From assembly GCA_001179505.1 (NCBI GenBank), contig CDMY01000449.1, positions 1 through 26,456 of the forward strand: a stretch of 26,456 nt of DNA. Reading direction: 5' to 3'. Shown piece after piece: positions 1-12,300 of this stretch. Under the pieces are notes generated by a model, which searched no databases, was not told the DNA's origin, and saw only the letters and a program-made list of their open reading frames with translations. The position numbers and the translations under genes are program-made. This DNA comes from Vitrella brassicaformis (Eukaryota > Sar > Vitrellaceae). Each line of letters opens with the position of its first letter. Within the stretch, counting starts at the first letter, position 1.

Positions 1-292
1 CGTGATCCCCCCGACCCGCTGGGCGCTTGGACGGGCGCCAGGGGTGTTGGAGGTTGGTCTCCCGCGGCAGATGGCTGTGGGCGAGGCTCCTCCGAGTATG
101 CGCGGGGCGAGGCCGGGCCGGAAGCCCGTTTCACGGAATGCCGATTGCGAGCTTAGAACTGCGAGATGAAAAGCACAAGGAGGGGATGAATGCCAAGACA
201 GCCTCCCCTGGTCAGTCTGAGAATGAAGTTGCTTGGGATCTGAGCCACGACGGTAGCATCCGAGAGCAAAGGAGCTCGTTGTTGCAGCATTG
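1..292. other. Upstream region of the first gene, no gene seen
   Basis: An open frame crosses this stretch on the + strand but has no recognisable protein features, and it ends exactly where the ATG at 293 begins. It most likely holds the promoter and 5'UTR of the plastid-targeted repeat protein. I see no TATA box that I would defend. Confidence 0.4.
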
Positions 293-3200
293 ATGGTTCT
301 GCGCCACATCGTCGCCCTCTCTGTGGTGCTCATCTTCGTCCTCCACACACTCGTCTCGTCAGCCGCCCTCCTGCACCCCAGAAGAGGCACCCGCACGGCC
401 AGACCGCCGCCCTCTCTCTTCCTCCTTCTCCCCCATCCCATGATCATCCACGCGCGGCGGCGGCGCAGGCGGCCGACAGAGAGGGCGGTTCGCTGCTCGG
501 CCGTGTCTGAGCGGACAAAGTCCCTCGACGCTCTCACGGCGACGGCTACAGTGCCAGCAGATCATCGGGGTGGTGGAGTGGTGCTGGACATCGGCAGTGT
601 GGTGGAGGGCATTGGGCATGTGACGGGCAGCCGCATGCACGCCTATGAGAGGAGGAGGGAGCGGGAGAGGGGTCAGATGGAGAGGAGGGAGCGAGGGAAG
701 GATGTGGCCTTTGAGGCGCACGCCAAGATCCAGAAGAGGCTGGTGGCTGCCCAGCGGCCCAAAGAGGTAAGTAAGGGTGGTGGGCCCAGTCAATGGCAGG
801 CGAAAGCTGCACGTCGGGTATGGTGTGGTGTGGTGTGGTGTGTTGTGCTGTGTGAGTGAAGGTGCTGCGTTTGGTCGAGAAGCACCTGGAGTACTTCAAC
901 GATGTCAACGCCATTACAGCAGTACACAGGTCGGTCGGTGGGGTCAGTCAGCCGGTCATCCAAAGAAAGAAAGCATCACAACAAAGGAAACAAACGAAGA
1001 AAGCCACTTTCTTCTTCCCCTGCGCACATGCGTCAGGTTGGCCAAGATGCAGAAGGACAAAGGCTTCAGCATCAAGAAGAAGAGCCCGACAGTCCGGCAC
1101 ACCACCGACCACCAACACCGTCATCCAGCCAGGGAGGGTGGCGAGTCAGCGCTCGAGCAGGAGGTGCGCTCTCTCACGGCAGCTGGCATGGAAGCACCGA
1201 CGCCGGCCATTGTGGCGCGCAATGGGTCGAGGGGCGTGTCAGTGGACCAGCTGCCCGAGAACCCGACAACGGGCCAGTTGCTGGAGTCGGGGGTGTTCCA
1301 GCTGCTGATGGAACGACTGGACGTCGTGAGCAGCAGGGCGGGGGGAGACGACAGGCAGAATGGCGAGGCGACAGGGCACGTCCACACACGACATGTGAAT
1401 GTATGTGTGGTTTGCTCACAGGCGATCGACCGCTGCTGGTGGGATGCGCGGTCAGCTGTCAATCTCGCCTGGTCAATGGCCTCACTGCAGGTAGCACCAC
1501 GGACGCACCCACTCATCCACAGGCACACCGATCTGTGCACTTGTGGACGTCTGTGTGTGCGGTGTCGTTTGATCGCAGTTGCCCCCCTCGGCCATGTTTG
1601 AGGAGCTGCTGTTTGGTGCCTGCCATCTGCACATCGACGGCATGGTGCCTCAGGGCTTGGCGAACCTAGCCTGGGTCATCGCCAAGACCAACACACACAG
1701 CAAGGTACTGACGATAGCACAAAGTGAGCATCACCACCCCTTACCCCTTACCCCCCTCCACCTCTCTGTGTGTCATTCAGGAGCTGCTAGAGGCCCTCGG
1801 TGGTCGCGTCATCGATCTGCTGTCGGTGGCCGACAGTGAGTTTGAGCCCCGGCAGCTGGCCAACATCGCATGGGCCTTCGGACACTTCACCAAGGAAGGT
1901 GCGCTGGCGCCCGCTCTCCGCGACCGAGTGTTCGACAGCATCGCACACGAGGCCATCCTGCGACTGCGGCGGAACCAGGTGGGCAGATGGGATGTAGGTA
2001 GGTGGGGTGGGTTGGTGTGGATGTGGTGTGTGCCCGGTGATGAGACCTTACACATGTTGAGGTCGCCGATTTGTCTGTGCTGACCTGTGGCCCTCGAGAG
2101 GGGGTGAAGGGGGCACAGATGCCCGTGATTCTATCGGATTATGAGAGCTGAGGGACGATACTGTGTTTAGACAGACACGGAGACCTGCATGCTCCATGCT
2201 GTGACGTCTCGTGGTGCGTGTTGATGCGTCGCTGGATGGATTGGCCTTTCTGTGTGTGTGTATGTGTGTGTTTGGATGCAGGTCTTCCCTGCGCAAGCCC
2301 TGTCATCTCTTCTGTGGGGATTCTCCACAGCCAAAATATGGTACGCCCGAGAGGAGCCAGTGAGCCAGCACCCACTCACACACCCCAAAAAAAGCCACAC
2401 TCTCTCTCTGCGTTCATCGTCCGATTGCTAGGTGTGAGGAGCTCTTTGACCTGGCCAGCGAGCATGCCTCGGCACTTTTGCCCGACATGGCGCCCTACGG
2501 CCTGGTAACGCTCACCAAGGCATACTCCAAGGCCATCGACATACCCGAGGTGCGGCAATACGGCGGCAACCAACACGACGGCCGGGAGCAGGCCCACTGG
2601 ACCTCGCCGACCCTCATTGATGACGGATCAGGGATGAGGTTAGCGGGAGCAGGGGAGAGAGGTGGCTCTGGGTGGGTAGTTGATCGATGCCTGTGTCCTT
2701 GTATGTGTGTGTGTTGTATCAGCTTGTGGGCGTCAGCCCCCAGGCGTCCAGAGCCGCTCCCCCGGCCAGCCGACAAGCGATACCCCCACGCCATCCACAA
2801 ACTGCTCAGGTAATTAAGGAGAGAAGGCGACAGACACTCGCCGTTTACCTGCACTCTTGCCCGTTTGTGTTTCCCCTCAGTGGGGTGGCGAGTGAAGTGA
2901 AGCATCGCCTCTCTGAGTCGCCGGGTTCCATCGCCCCTGTGGACATCAAGGACATCACCTGGGCGTTCGCGGCCGCCGGTGAGTAGAACAATTGCCACAC
3001 ATGACGCGCACCGAACACCCGCCCACACATCGACATCGACGTGGTTGGTGCGGACCTGCGTGAGCTGCAGGGTGGAAGGATCGTGAGCTGTACGGGTGTC
3101 TGGCGGGTGCGTGCGGTCCCCATCTGCGTCGGATGGCGACTGACCACCTGGTGGTGCTCTTCCGCACCATGGCTGATGTGCAACTCGACGACCTCAGATT

Positions 3201-6200
3201 CTTCAAAACGTGGGCGAGACGATAAAACAGACAGAGGGAGGGAGGGAGGGAGGGAAGAAGAGGTATCGCGTATTGTGGTGTGGTTCTCTGACCCACAGGG
3301 CGTCGAGTGAGCTGCGGCGGCGGCTTCAGGACTTGGAGCTGAAGCACCTCCCATACATCATCTGGGCCTATGGAAAGGTCAGCTCAGCCAGGCACCCCAT
3401 CCCTTGAACCACGCCACGCCTTGGTCTGCATCTATCGTGTGCTGTGGTTCTTGTGGCTGTGGCTGTGGCTGTTGTGTTGCCTGCAGCTGTCCCTGTTGGA
3501 CAGTGGGTTGATCTCCGGTGTGCTGCCCCGCGTGTGCGCCAACATGGCCGCATATGAGCTGCACCAGCTGGTCATGATCGCATGGGGCCTCGCATGCCTC
3601 AGGTGGAAGGTAAGGTTACCAAGAAGGGTGGACACAACGCCCACCATGCCACCGAAACACCCATTCGCGTGTGGGTCATGTGTTTAGGACGAGGAGTTCT
3701 TCCGCCTGTTGGCTGACCTGGTGGTGGAGAGCAGCGGACAGCTGCAGGACAACGGTGGTGGCCCCATGCCCCTCAAGCCCGCCCAGCAGGGCCTCATTGC
3801 GTGGGCGTTCGCCTTCTCGGGGGTGGCCGACGACCGGCTGTTCAGCACTCTGGCGGCTGCAGTGTGTGAGCAGAGCCAGCTGGACGAGTACACGACCTGG
3901 ACGCTGTGCCTGCTGCTGTGGTCCTATGTCACCCTCGACCTGCACCGATACTACGCCCAAATGATCACGTAAGGTGGTGGATGGTGGATGGATGGATGGA
4001 TGGATCATGGCGAGCGCGGCATTGGCTCCATTTGTGTTGTGTTGGTCTGGGATTCGTTCAGGTTGGTGTTGGCTGAGCTGGACCGCCGGCCGCTGAGTGA
4101 GTTCTCGCCCAGAGATGTGCTCCAGCTCGTGGATGCACTGGCAAAGGTAAAGCCACCTTAGTGTGTTACCCAAACCGGGCGCAATTCTGGTGCATGCTCG
4201 TCGTCAGGGCGGGATGCGCCCCGAGAGCCTTCTGCGTGGTCTTGTGGCCAAAGTGCGGAGAGACCTGGCCGTATACGCCATCACGGTGAGCCGCACGGGC
4301 TACAAGAGTCCACACATCAATCATGCGAGTGCGGGCCTGTGTGTGTGTGTGTGTGTGTGCGTGTGCGTGTGCGTGTAGGATTTGATCTTTCTGCTGTACG
4401 GGCTGGTCCGTCTGGACCTGTGGGATGAGAGCATCGGCCAGATCGTCTGCTTCAGAGCCACCAAGGCCATGCAACTCAAGGTGAGTGGTCGAGTACACGT
4501 CCATGCCGTCCGTCCGTCCGTCGTATATGTGTGTGTGTGTGTGTGTGGCAGGACACGTCCCCCCGCGCCTTGGCGCTGCTCGCCCGCACCTGCACTGTCG
4601 TGGGCTACCACCAACACGACTTCCTTAAAGTCAGTCAGTAATCTGACAGAGGAGCAGAATGCAGCCACATTATGCAGGTGTCATCTTTCGCTTCTTCCCC
4701 AGGCGTACTTCAACCGGCTCGTGGCGGACGTGAGTGCCGGCGCCTGTGGTGATGATGACCTCTCGCAGTCACTGGGCGCGCTGAGGGATCTCGACACCAC
4801 ACAGTCAGCACCATAGACTGGCAGCCACTCTAGGGCGGCGGACACGGCAGCGGTGTGTGTGTGTGTGTGTGTGTGTCTGGTTGGGTGTGCAGGTATGGTT
4901 GTGTGTTGGATCAGCTGGCTGATGCGATCCTCGAGCGCTGCAAGAGGAAGGAGTCGGACGCCAGCGTCCTCGCCAACCTCGCGTGGACGCTGCACAAGGT
5001 GAGGGAGGGAGTGAGTGAGACACAACGACATGAACTGACTGACCATGGTTGTCGTGTGTGTCTGTTGGGTTGGGTGCAGTGTTCCATGCTTGGGACTGGC
5101 GAGCGCGCCGACCGGATGGCCCAGATCGCCCTGCCCATCCTGCCACACTTCACAATACAGGTTCGCACACGCCTCGACGCTGGCCAGCCAGACCTTCCCA
5201 CCTCACACACTCCTGTGCTGTGCTGTGCTCTCCCGCCCTCCCTCCCTATCCTGCAGGAGCTGAGTGGCCTGCTGGTGGCGTACGGCCGGTGCTCAGGCCC
5301 TCTTGCCGAGTCGCTGGTGGACGGCATCGCCATGCAGGCGGTGGAGCGGTGGCCAGAGGTGCAGAGTGCGGGCAGGGCGGGGGTGTTCATCTCATACCTG
5401 CCCAGGATCGCCGTCAGCCTCAGCGTGACCGGCGGAGACCCCACCAGGTGCGTTGTGTGCAACCAATGCAGAGGCGTCTTGGGCGGGGATTTGCATCTTT
5501 TGTTTTGTTTTGTTTTGTTTTGTTGTGTGTAGGCTTCCGTCGTTTGAGCTGTTCCGGCTGGCTGCTGATACGCTGAAGGCCTCGCCGACCCTCGTCAGGT
5601 ACACTACACTCACACATTGGGAGAAAGACGTTTTGTGACCCATCGTGCGTGTGCAGGGGTGACAGATTGCCTGGTGTGCTCGACTGCCTGGACTATTTCG
5701 GTCTCATCGACCAAGTAAGGCTCGCAGACACAACAAACAGGGGGCTCTCATCGGCTGTGCTGTGCACTGATGCGGGCTGGGCTGCCTGGCCGTTCGTGTC
5801 TTACGTATGGCAGGGGTGGGCCGAGTCGTTCATGGCAGCCATGACACCTCAGTAAGCGGATTAATCAAGACACATACAATCAACACGTCAACACTCACTC
5901 GGGCTTTTCATGATGTATGTCAGTGTGTCCACCTTGACGTTCCGCGATTGGGCCAAAATCCTCCCACGCATCGTCGACCTCTCATCACCCCAATACCTCA
6001 CACACGAGGCAGACACCCTCCAAGCAGCCCCCGCCGTCTCCCCCACCGGCCCCCAGCACGGCCTCCTCACGGCCGTGGGTGCGTGGGTCGGCTCGTTGGA
6101 CCTCACAGCCTCAGACACCTTCGCACACCCATCTCGACAATGGGAGCGGGAGCACCCGGTGAGTGCGAGCGAGCTGGCGGCTGTGTTGTGGCCTGTGCTG

Positions 6201-6368
6201 CTGGTGGTGGACCCGCGTGAGGAGGGGATGGATGGAGTGCGGCGGCTGATAGAGATGGTGGTGGTGCGGGTGCATGAGGTGCCCAGTGAGACGATCGGCC
6301 GGCTGACGAGTGCCTGGAGGAGCCGGGGGCTGCCACGGCTGAGGGCCCTCAGCAGTGGGGGAGAGTGA
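293..6368 (+). CDS. Plastid-targeted helical-repeat (FASTK/OPR/HPR-like) protein, 25 exons
   Basis: Exons by splice signal and phase: 293-766, 862-929, 1037-1490, 1579-1704, 1781-1978, 2282-2340, 2432-2638, 2723-2809, 2881-2978, 3071-3209, 3299-3377, 3487-3609, 3688-3968, 4062-4146, 4208-4285, 4379-4480, 4552-4629, 4703-4803, 4893-4998, 5080-5160, 5257-5447, 5533-5598, 5657-5714, 5814-5851, 5924-6368. They join in frame to ~1273 aa. The ATG at 293 opens a signal peptide (MVLRHIVALSVVLIFVLHTL, then VSSA) followed by an Arg/Pro-rich stretch (residues ~28-60), the bipartite layout of secondary-plastid import. From residue ~270 on, short helical units recur with motifs such as VNLAWSMASL, LANLAWVIAK, LANIAWAFGHF, YIIWAYGK, LVMIAWGLACL, LIAWAFAFSG and LANLAWTLHK. 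These resemble the FASTK, octotricopeptide and heptatricopeptide repeat proteins that bind organellar RNA. Inferred role: plastid RNA processing or translation. I see no RAP domain at the C-terminus. The 2638/2723 junction is the least certain; it was chosen because it is the only pairing I found that keeps phase. Confidence 0.8.
1380..1421 (+). other. Candidate 42-nt optional intron in exon 3
   Basis: A GT at 1380 and a CACAG ending at 1421 bracket 42 nt of TG-rich, intron-like sequence. Removing it keeps the frame, giving ~1259 aa instead of ~1273. The retained peptide (VHTRHVNVCVVCSQ) interrupts otherwise repeat-like protein, which favours an intron. Confidence 0.45.
3229..3257 (+). repeat. 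(GGGA)n microsatellite in an intron
   Basis: About six GGGA units lie inside the intron between exons 3071-3209 and 3299-3377 of the plastid-targeted repeat-protein gene. Confidence 0.8.
4338..4378 (+). repeat. (TG)n tract running into a splice acceptor
   Basis: A GT/GC-GT dinucleotide run ends at the acceptor TAG (4376-4378) before the exon that starts at 4379. Similar TG tracts precede the acceptors at 4551 and 4892. Confidence 0.8.
5496..5523 (+). repeat. (TTTTG)n pentanucleotide repeat in an intron
   Basis: Five or so TTTTG units lie just before the acceptor at 5531-5532 and appear to replace an ordinary polypyrimidine tract. Confidence 0.8.
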
Positions 6369-6941
6369 GAGGCTGAGGGAGGGAGTTGGAGGCACTGACT
6401 GGTACAGTGCCATGGTGAGGGAGTGGTGTACAGCGCTCTGAGAGAAATGAAGGGTAGAGGGGCAGAGGGGCAGAGGAGTTGGGCGGCTGCCTGTCGATGG
6501 ATGGATGGATGGATGGGGTGACAGTTTTTGTGTCCATTGATCGACCTCTGTCTGTCTGTATAGTGAGCGAGAGTGGAAGAGATACAGATAGATGTACAGG
6601 AAGCCGGCGCTGGTGTAGAGGAGAGGCTGTGATGGATTGGTTTTGAGACGGCTCTGCAGTCGTTCGTTGCCTAGGGACTGACTGACTGCAATGCTCTTGC
6701 GAAGAAGAAATGACCACAAATGACATACATCAGCTCTGCGTCGGTGGGAGTCTCAGTGAATGGCTCAATCAGCCAATCAGTCTGTCTACCTGTCGCCATG
6801 AGCAAGGCCTACACGCACTCTGCCCGCCGACTCTCTGACCCACTGTACAGGCACCACCACCAAAACCATGGCAGCAATCTCACTCACACACATGTCCGTC
6901 TCTTTGTCAAATCACTCACACCACCGAAGAGCAACCATTCT
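6369..6941. other. Convergent intergenic spacer, no gene seen
   Basis: This spacer separates the stop of the + strand repeat-protein gene from the stop of the - strand SAP gene, so it must hold both 3'UTRs and transcription ends. It contains a short GGAT repeat near 6498-6515. I recognise no poly(A) signal with confidence. Confidence 0.5.
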
Positions 6942-8267
6942 TCACTCCCAGCCTCCCTGCTGGCCGTCAGCCTTCGGCATCGACTGGCTCCCGTCAGACC
7001 CTGCTGACGTCTTCTGGTGCGTGCCCTGGCCCTTGATAAAGGGCAGCTGGTCCTTGATGCGCTCGATGAGGACCTTCTTGGTGCCTGTCACCTGACCGAC
7101 AGACACAGCAGCACAGCAGAAGAAGTGTGGTGCATCGATACCCTCCCTGTCTGTAAGCTGCGTGGATGGACGGATGGATGGATGGATGTGTGGGTCACCT
7201 GGAGGTGCTGAGCACGCGCGAACGCCTTCAGAGCGCCAGCCTGCAGCCCTATGATGCTGCCGTCCGCAATCATCTCCTGCACACACACACACACACACAC
7301 GTGTCAATGAATGTACACACAGCGTGAATCGTCGCCTCTGTGCTGACTGACTGACCTCCATTGCGGCCATGCTTGGGGGTGGGGGGGGCGGCTGAGACTC
7401 CTCCCTTTTGCGCTTCTCGCCGGCGACCTTGGCCTTGGCCTTGCCTTTGGCCTTTGGCGCCGCCCTCCTCTTGCGGCGCCCGCTGTCGGCTCCCAGCAGC
7501 ACGGCGCGGACCTCCAGGGCACGGTCGAGGGCCTTGACGAGCCTCGCGTAGGTCAGGGGGGTGACCATCGTCACTTCACGAAAGAAGACCTCCTCGCTGT
7601 ATCTGTCCTGGGCAGGGAAGACGAAGATAAGGCAGTCGCGGTCCGGCTGCTTGTTCTCGCTGCTGGCAGCTCCGTCAGCGGTGTTGTCGTCGCCGCCGTC
7701 GTCAGCGGACTTGGACTTGGGTGTGGTGGGAAGCGGCCCCGTCCACTTGAGCTTGAAGCCCAGCTGCTTGGCGTCCCACCCCAGCCTCACAGAACCCCCC
7801 CTGGTGGTGCTGCCGTGGTTGGTGCCGAGGAGCGCCTTGATCATTTTCTTGGCCACCTCGACGGCGTGCTCCTCCGAAATAGTGCAGTCCGGTAGCTCAT
7901 CCTCCGACACCCGGTGGGCCTCCGCCACGTCCATGTCTATGCTGGCATCAGCTCCCACGGCCTCCATGACCTGGTCGATGCGGTCGCGGAGGTCTCTCGC
8001 TTCCTTGAGCTTCTCCACCACGCCACACACCACCTGATCAATCGTAGCAACACCAGCGCACCATCACTCAGACAGAGAGAGAGGGGGCAGGTCGGTTTTG
8101 CCCACCAGAAGGCCTTGCTTGTTGAGCATCAACACGCAGGACTGCGACGCTTCACGCAAGAGCACGACACGCTCCGGCTTGCTTCGCGGTTTCCTCTTCT
8201 TGGGGGCATCCGCAGCAGCAGGCTCCGCCGGTGGCTCTTCCTTGGGGTGGGAAGGCTCGATCTCCAT
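6942..8267 (-). CDS. SAP-like-domain, Lys-rich nuclear protein
   Basis: Four exons on the - strand: 8267-8106, 8033-7356, 7276-7199, 7091-6942. All introns fall between codons (phase 0), giving 355 aa. The N-terminus is Pro/Glu/Ala-rich with a basic KKRKPRSK (residues ~23-30) that fits a nuclear localisation signal. A central region of ~130 residues is unrecognised and is interrupted by an Asp/Ser-rich linker. Residues ~240-265 are a second basic stretch (RRKRR, KAKGKAKAK, EKRKREE), followed by a run of prolines. The last two exons encode LKAFARAQHLQVTGTKKVLI followed by ERIKDQL, which matches the helix-turn-helix pattern of a SAP motif (Leu-Lys, central Gly, Lys-Lys, Leu-Ile). Inferred role: DNA-binding chromatin or repair factor. 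Ku70 ends in a SAP domain, but I see no Ku core. An upstream in-frame start at 8381 would add a hydrophobic leader, which I reject because of the nuclear signals. Confidence 0.75.
7280..7300 (-). repeat. (TG)n tract before an acceptor (sense strand)
   Basis: A CA run on the + strand reads as TG on the coding strand and ends directly at the acceptor CAG (7279-7277) of exon 3 of the SAP-like gene. Confidence 0.8.
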
Positions 8268-9344
8268 CGCCAACAACGCGGCAGAGACAACTAGATAGAC
8301 GGCCGCGGACGCAGCACACGCAAGATCCAGGCTCCTCGCTGTCTGCTGAATACTTGAGCTCCCGGCAACGGTTTTACGCATTGGCTAGGGCATGGCCCTC
8401 ACATGCATGGGTTCCTTCGTCGGTGTACCTTTGCAGCGACTCGTTCATTAGTCCATTGGACAAGTCGGTCGCATACAAACATACACAACACACACACACA
8501 CATACGCAACGTCACGTCACGGCTGTCATCACCGATCCGGTCACTCATGTGGGCACGTGTACGTATGCGTGGATACCTGGGCGAGTAAGCAGCCAAGGCT
8601 GAGCCAGCAGCGCCACAACTTCGCACCAAAATCTGTCTTGTCCATGTCCGTGACGGACGGACGCTGATCTTTGATCGCATCAGAGATGAGGCAGAAAAAG
8701 CCCCCTGCCTTGCTCGGTTCCCATCACCCGCCGCCACATCATGATTGATCATGTTGACATCCACCAAAGATCATCAGAGCGAAAAAAGCTCCCCGCATTC
8801 TCTCTACTGTACACATCCCTTATTCGTCTCGTCTCGTCTCTTCTCCTGCCTGCGTGGCCTTCACTCCAGCAAGGGCCAATGCAGGCTGCCAGCGGTGTTG
8901 CTGGCAACGTCCATCGGCCCCGTGCTGGCGGGAAGGGCACCATGACTGACAAGACGCAACAAGGCTCACTGCAATTCACAGACCACCCATAGGTAATGTT
9001 AATTCCTTCTGACTGACAAGGGGAGGGAGGGTGCCCAACAAACGGAAAGACAGTCCATCCATCCACCCACCACACGCACACGCACATCCGTACACGACAG
9101 ACTCGTCAAGACAAGTACGTCAGCCCGTCAGCCCGTCAGCCACCCACCCATGGAATGGATGGATGGCGTGCCATCAAAAATCGGCGGGCGACAGACGGTG
9201 GCGCTCTGGCAGTTGTCCTCAGAGGCCACACTCAACCAAACTACCTACCTACCACATCTAGCCCCCGTCCTCTCTCTCTCCTACGCTACACGCTGCCCCC
9301 ATCTAGCTACAGCAGCACTCCATCCGTACGTAAACAGACACGGC
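8268..9344. other. Intergenic region, simple repeats only
   Basis: This is the promoter side of the SAP-like gene and the 3' side of the coiled-coil orphan. It includes a (CGTCT)n stretch near 8826-8842 and scattered CA, GGAT and ACAG repeats. Open frames here are short, overlap on both strands and show no conserved-looking peptide. I see no gene. Confidence 0.5.
9118..9141. repeat. Three tandem copies of CGTCAGCC
   Basis: The 8-mer CGTCAGCC occurs three times without interruption in the intergenic stretch downstream of the coiled-coil orphan gene. Confidence 0.85.
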
Positions 9345-12300
9345 CTAGAGGTCGAGTCCCGGGCCTTTGTAGCGTGCCGCCTCGTCGGCCTGCCTGAGGT
9401 ACGTCCACAGACACCGGGCAAGGCCGGCCGCATCGATAATTCCGCCTGGCAAACAAACAAACACACAGGAGACCACACCCAGACAGACACGGGAGGGTGG
9501 GCGCGTGAGTGAGTGACTGTGCTGTCTATCTACTGACGCACCATTTTTTGCCCTCTGGCGGCGGATCAGCCGGATGCGGTCCAGCGTCTCCTGCTCGATC
9601 GACAAGACACGCACGCACAGACAGACAGACAGACAGACAGACAGATGGGCACATGTGGCTGGCCCCGCTCAGACAGCTGCCTGCCTGTAGCTAGCTAGCT
9701 ACGGCTCGCTCACCTGGATGTTGGCTTGTGTGATGGATGGGCGTTGCTCCTCAGTGGCCATGTCCACATCCTCATCAACGCGACAACGCTTGGCCGGACG
9801 AGCATCTGGACAACGAACACATCAACAGCCAAGGCAAGGCAAGGGACATGCACGCCGTTCCTCGCTTGTGTGTGTCGTGTGGGTTCACCCACGTACCTTC
9901 TCCGTATCTCAGGTCATCAAAAAATGTGACCCTGGCGTCCTTGATGCGCTCCTCCCCGCTGACGCCCTGCGTGCGCAGCCGCACGAGGAACCCATCGTCG
10001 ATGGCAAAGGGGCAGCGCACAACACACAGGCCCTCAGGCACATCACGGCGACACGAGAACACAAACGACACCTCACGCCCCTGCCCCTCGCCCTCTCCCC
10101 CTCCCCCTCCGACACGTGACTCTAGGGCAGCGAGCAGGGCCTCCCTGTGTGCCGCCTCTCTTTTGTCTGTCGCCTGTGTGTCTGACTCTGACAGGGCATT
10201 GTCGTCATCCGAGCAGTCACTAAAGGCGTCGAAAAAGTGCATGGTGCCATCCAGCTGCTGCGCTCCAATCTCGATGGGCAGGGGCTTCGTCGTGTGCTCC
10301 AGCAGGATCGTGTCGAGGCGTGGGTGAGCCTGGATGGCCCCCAGCACGTCGACGGCGAGCTCCTGGACACCGAACACATCGAAGCCGCTGCACTGCAGCG
10401 TCATGCGACAGACGCTATCGACGATGGTGCTGCCTGCCTCTTCCCCCTCTTGCTGCATCCCCCGCTGCTGCTGCTGCTGATCTGGTTGGCCTGTCCTGTG
10501 CACCACAAACAGCGAGCCCTCCTTCTTCCCCACACACCCACTCGCGTGAAAAAGGCGACCTCCGTGCACAGGTGCATCGGCCAGAAACGAGGGGACGGCC
10601 AAATGGGCCAGCCGAGCCAGCCGCCTGCCTGCCCCGTCCTCACCCTCTGGCTGTGCCTTCCTGACGCTAAAGACAATCTCCCTCAGCTGTGGGGTGAGTG
10701 TCCTGACTGCCTTGTGCACCGCATCCTTGCCCACGTCGAACGGGCCGGGGTCCGCCAAGTTGAGCACCTTGACGGCGGGGAACATCCTGGTCATGAGAGA
10801 CTCGGGCGGCTCGGGGAAGGGGGCCTCCCTGGTGGGCGAGTGCTCCAGGCACAGCACGGAGGCGCGCGAGAATCTGAGGGAGCGGATGAGGTCGAAGAAC
10901 TCCGTCGGCATGGGGGGCTGCTCACTCCCCAACAGCGAGGTGGGGAAGATGGCCTGCATTGCATTGTCACAAATGCATTCATTGAGTTGATCGCCTAAGG
11001 GCCCCCACCACCTCCCCCCAACTCACCTTGGTTGCGTATGATGCGAGGACCCTGACGGTGGGTGCCACTGTGTCGAATTCCTCGTTGTTGAAGTGGACCA
11101 TGCGCCTCACCGAGAGGGCCAGCTCGCTGCCGCTGTAGTCCTCTACGGCATCGGTAGCTAGCACATTGGTTCGGAACGTGTGCAGCTCCTGGGATGGCAT
11201 TGCAGGACACACACGCACACTGATCCATGGCATGGCACAAATCGAGTGGGATGCTGTCTGTCTGTCTGCTCCCGCCTCACCCGGACGTGCATCGACGTCA
11301 GTTTGTCGATCCTGAGTGTGGCCTGCAGCTTGACGATGCGCGGCTGAGCCCCCTCGTGGAGCCAGCTGTTGTAGAGCTCGCCCCTGCTCTCGTGTGAGCC
11401 GCGGAACACCACACCGCCGATGGAGTACAGCTTGGGCGACTTGCCGTAGCGGTCGGGGTCGAAGAAGTCGACGATGGTGGTCGCATCCTGACACACACCA
11501 CACACACAAACACGTCAGCTGAGCGGGTCGGGCAGGTGCCACGGTGGACTTCCGGCTGGTGCATACCGCCAGGCTCCAGCCAGGAAACTTGCGCTGGGCC
11601 CACTGAGCGATACACGCAGAGACGACAACGGGAAGGTGATCTGGCCGCCGGCTGGCTGTGTGCGTGCGTGTGTGGTTACAAGTTGATTCTGGTTGCTGAT
11701 GAGTTTGATGTCGACGAATCCGGAGTTCCTGACCCACCAGGTGGTGTGCCTCTCGGCGGCGCGGACCTCCTCGGGGGTGTACTGGATCCGTCCCTTGCGG
11801 AACTTGAGCTTGTTCTTGCCCCTTCGCCACGTGGGGACGGAGACCGTCATGAGCGTGTCACGCATCGACAGCTTCTCGAGGGCCCTGTCAGACGGACAGA
11901 CACACGCACAAGAGCAACCAACACGCGAGCAGCGAGAGACAGTGGGCATCCCAGTGACGTGCCTGCCCTGCCTGTGTTGGCTTACGTGAGCTGCCAGTTC
12001 CTGCGATATGCGACCCACACCCACAACCCGCCAACGTGCACGACCTGACACACACACGGACAGACAGACAGACGGACAGACAGACGTGTGGCCCCCATAA
12101 GCTTTTCTCCCTCCCTCCCTCCCTCCCCCCTCCCTCCCTGCTGACCTTGAGTTTGGGAAAGGGCACTGGCTTTTCGTTGCGTTTGTGTGGAGCGGCCTCC
12201 TCTTTCTTGCTGACTCCCTTGTCCTTGGGGAAGAAGGGCACTGTCTCCTTGGCGGAGCCCACACGCCCCGTGTCAGCCCACAGATACTCGATTTGCGTGG

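Noticed and set aside
27-293. Coding frame at the start of the window
   Set aside because: The composition is not protein-like and it ends at the start of a gene with a clear signal peptide.
5924-6368. RAP domain at the end of the helical-repeat protein
   Set aside because: The final exon lacks the conserved RAP pattern; it only looks helical.
8064-8381. Upstream start giving the SAP protein a hydrophobic leader
   Set aside because: The protein has nuclear-type basic signals and a DNA-binding domain, and the ATG at 8267 starts cleanly. A secreted form is unlikely.
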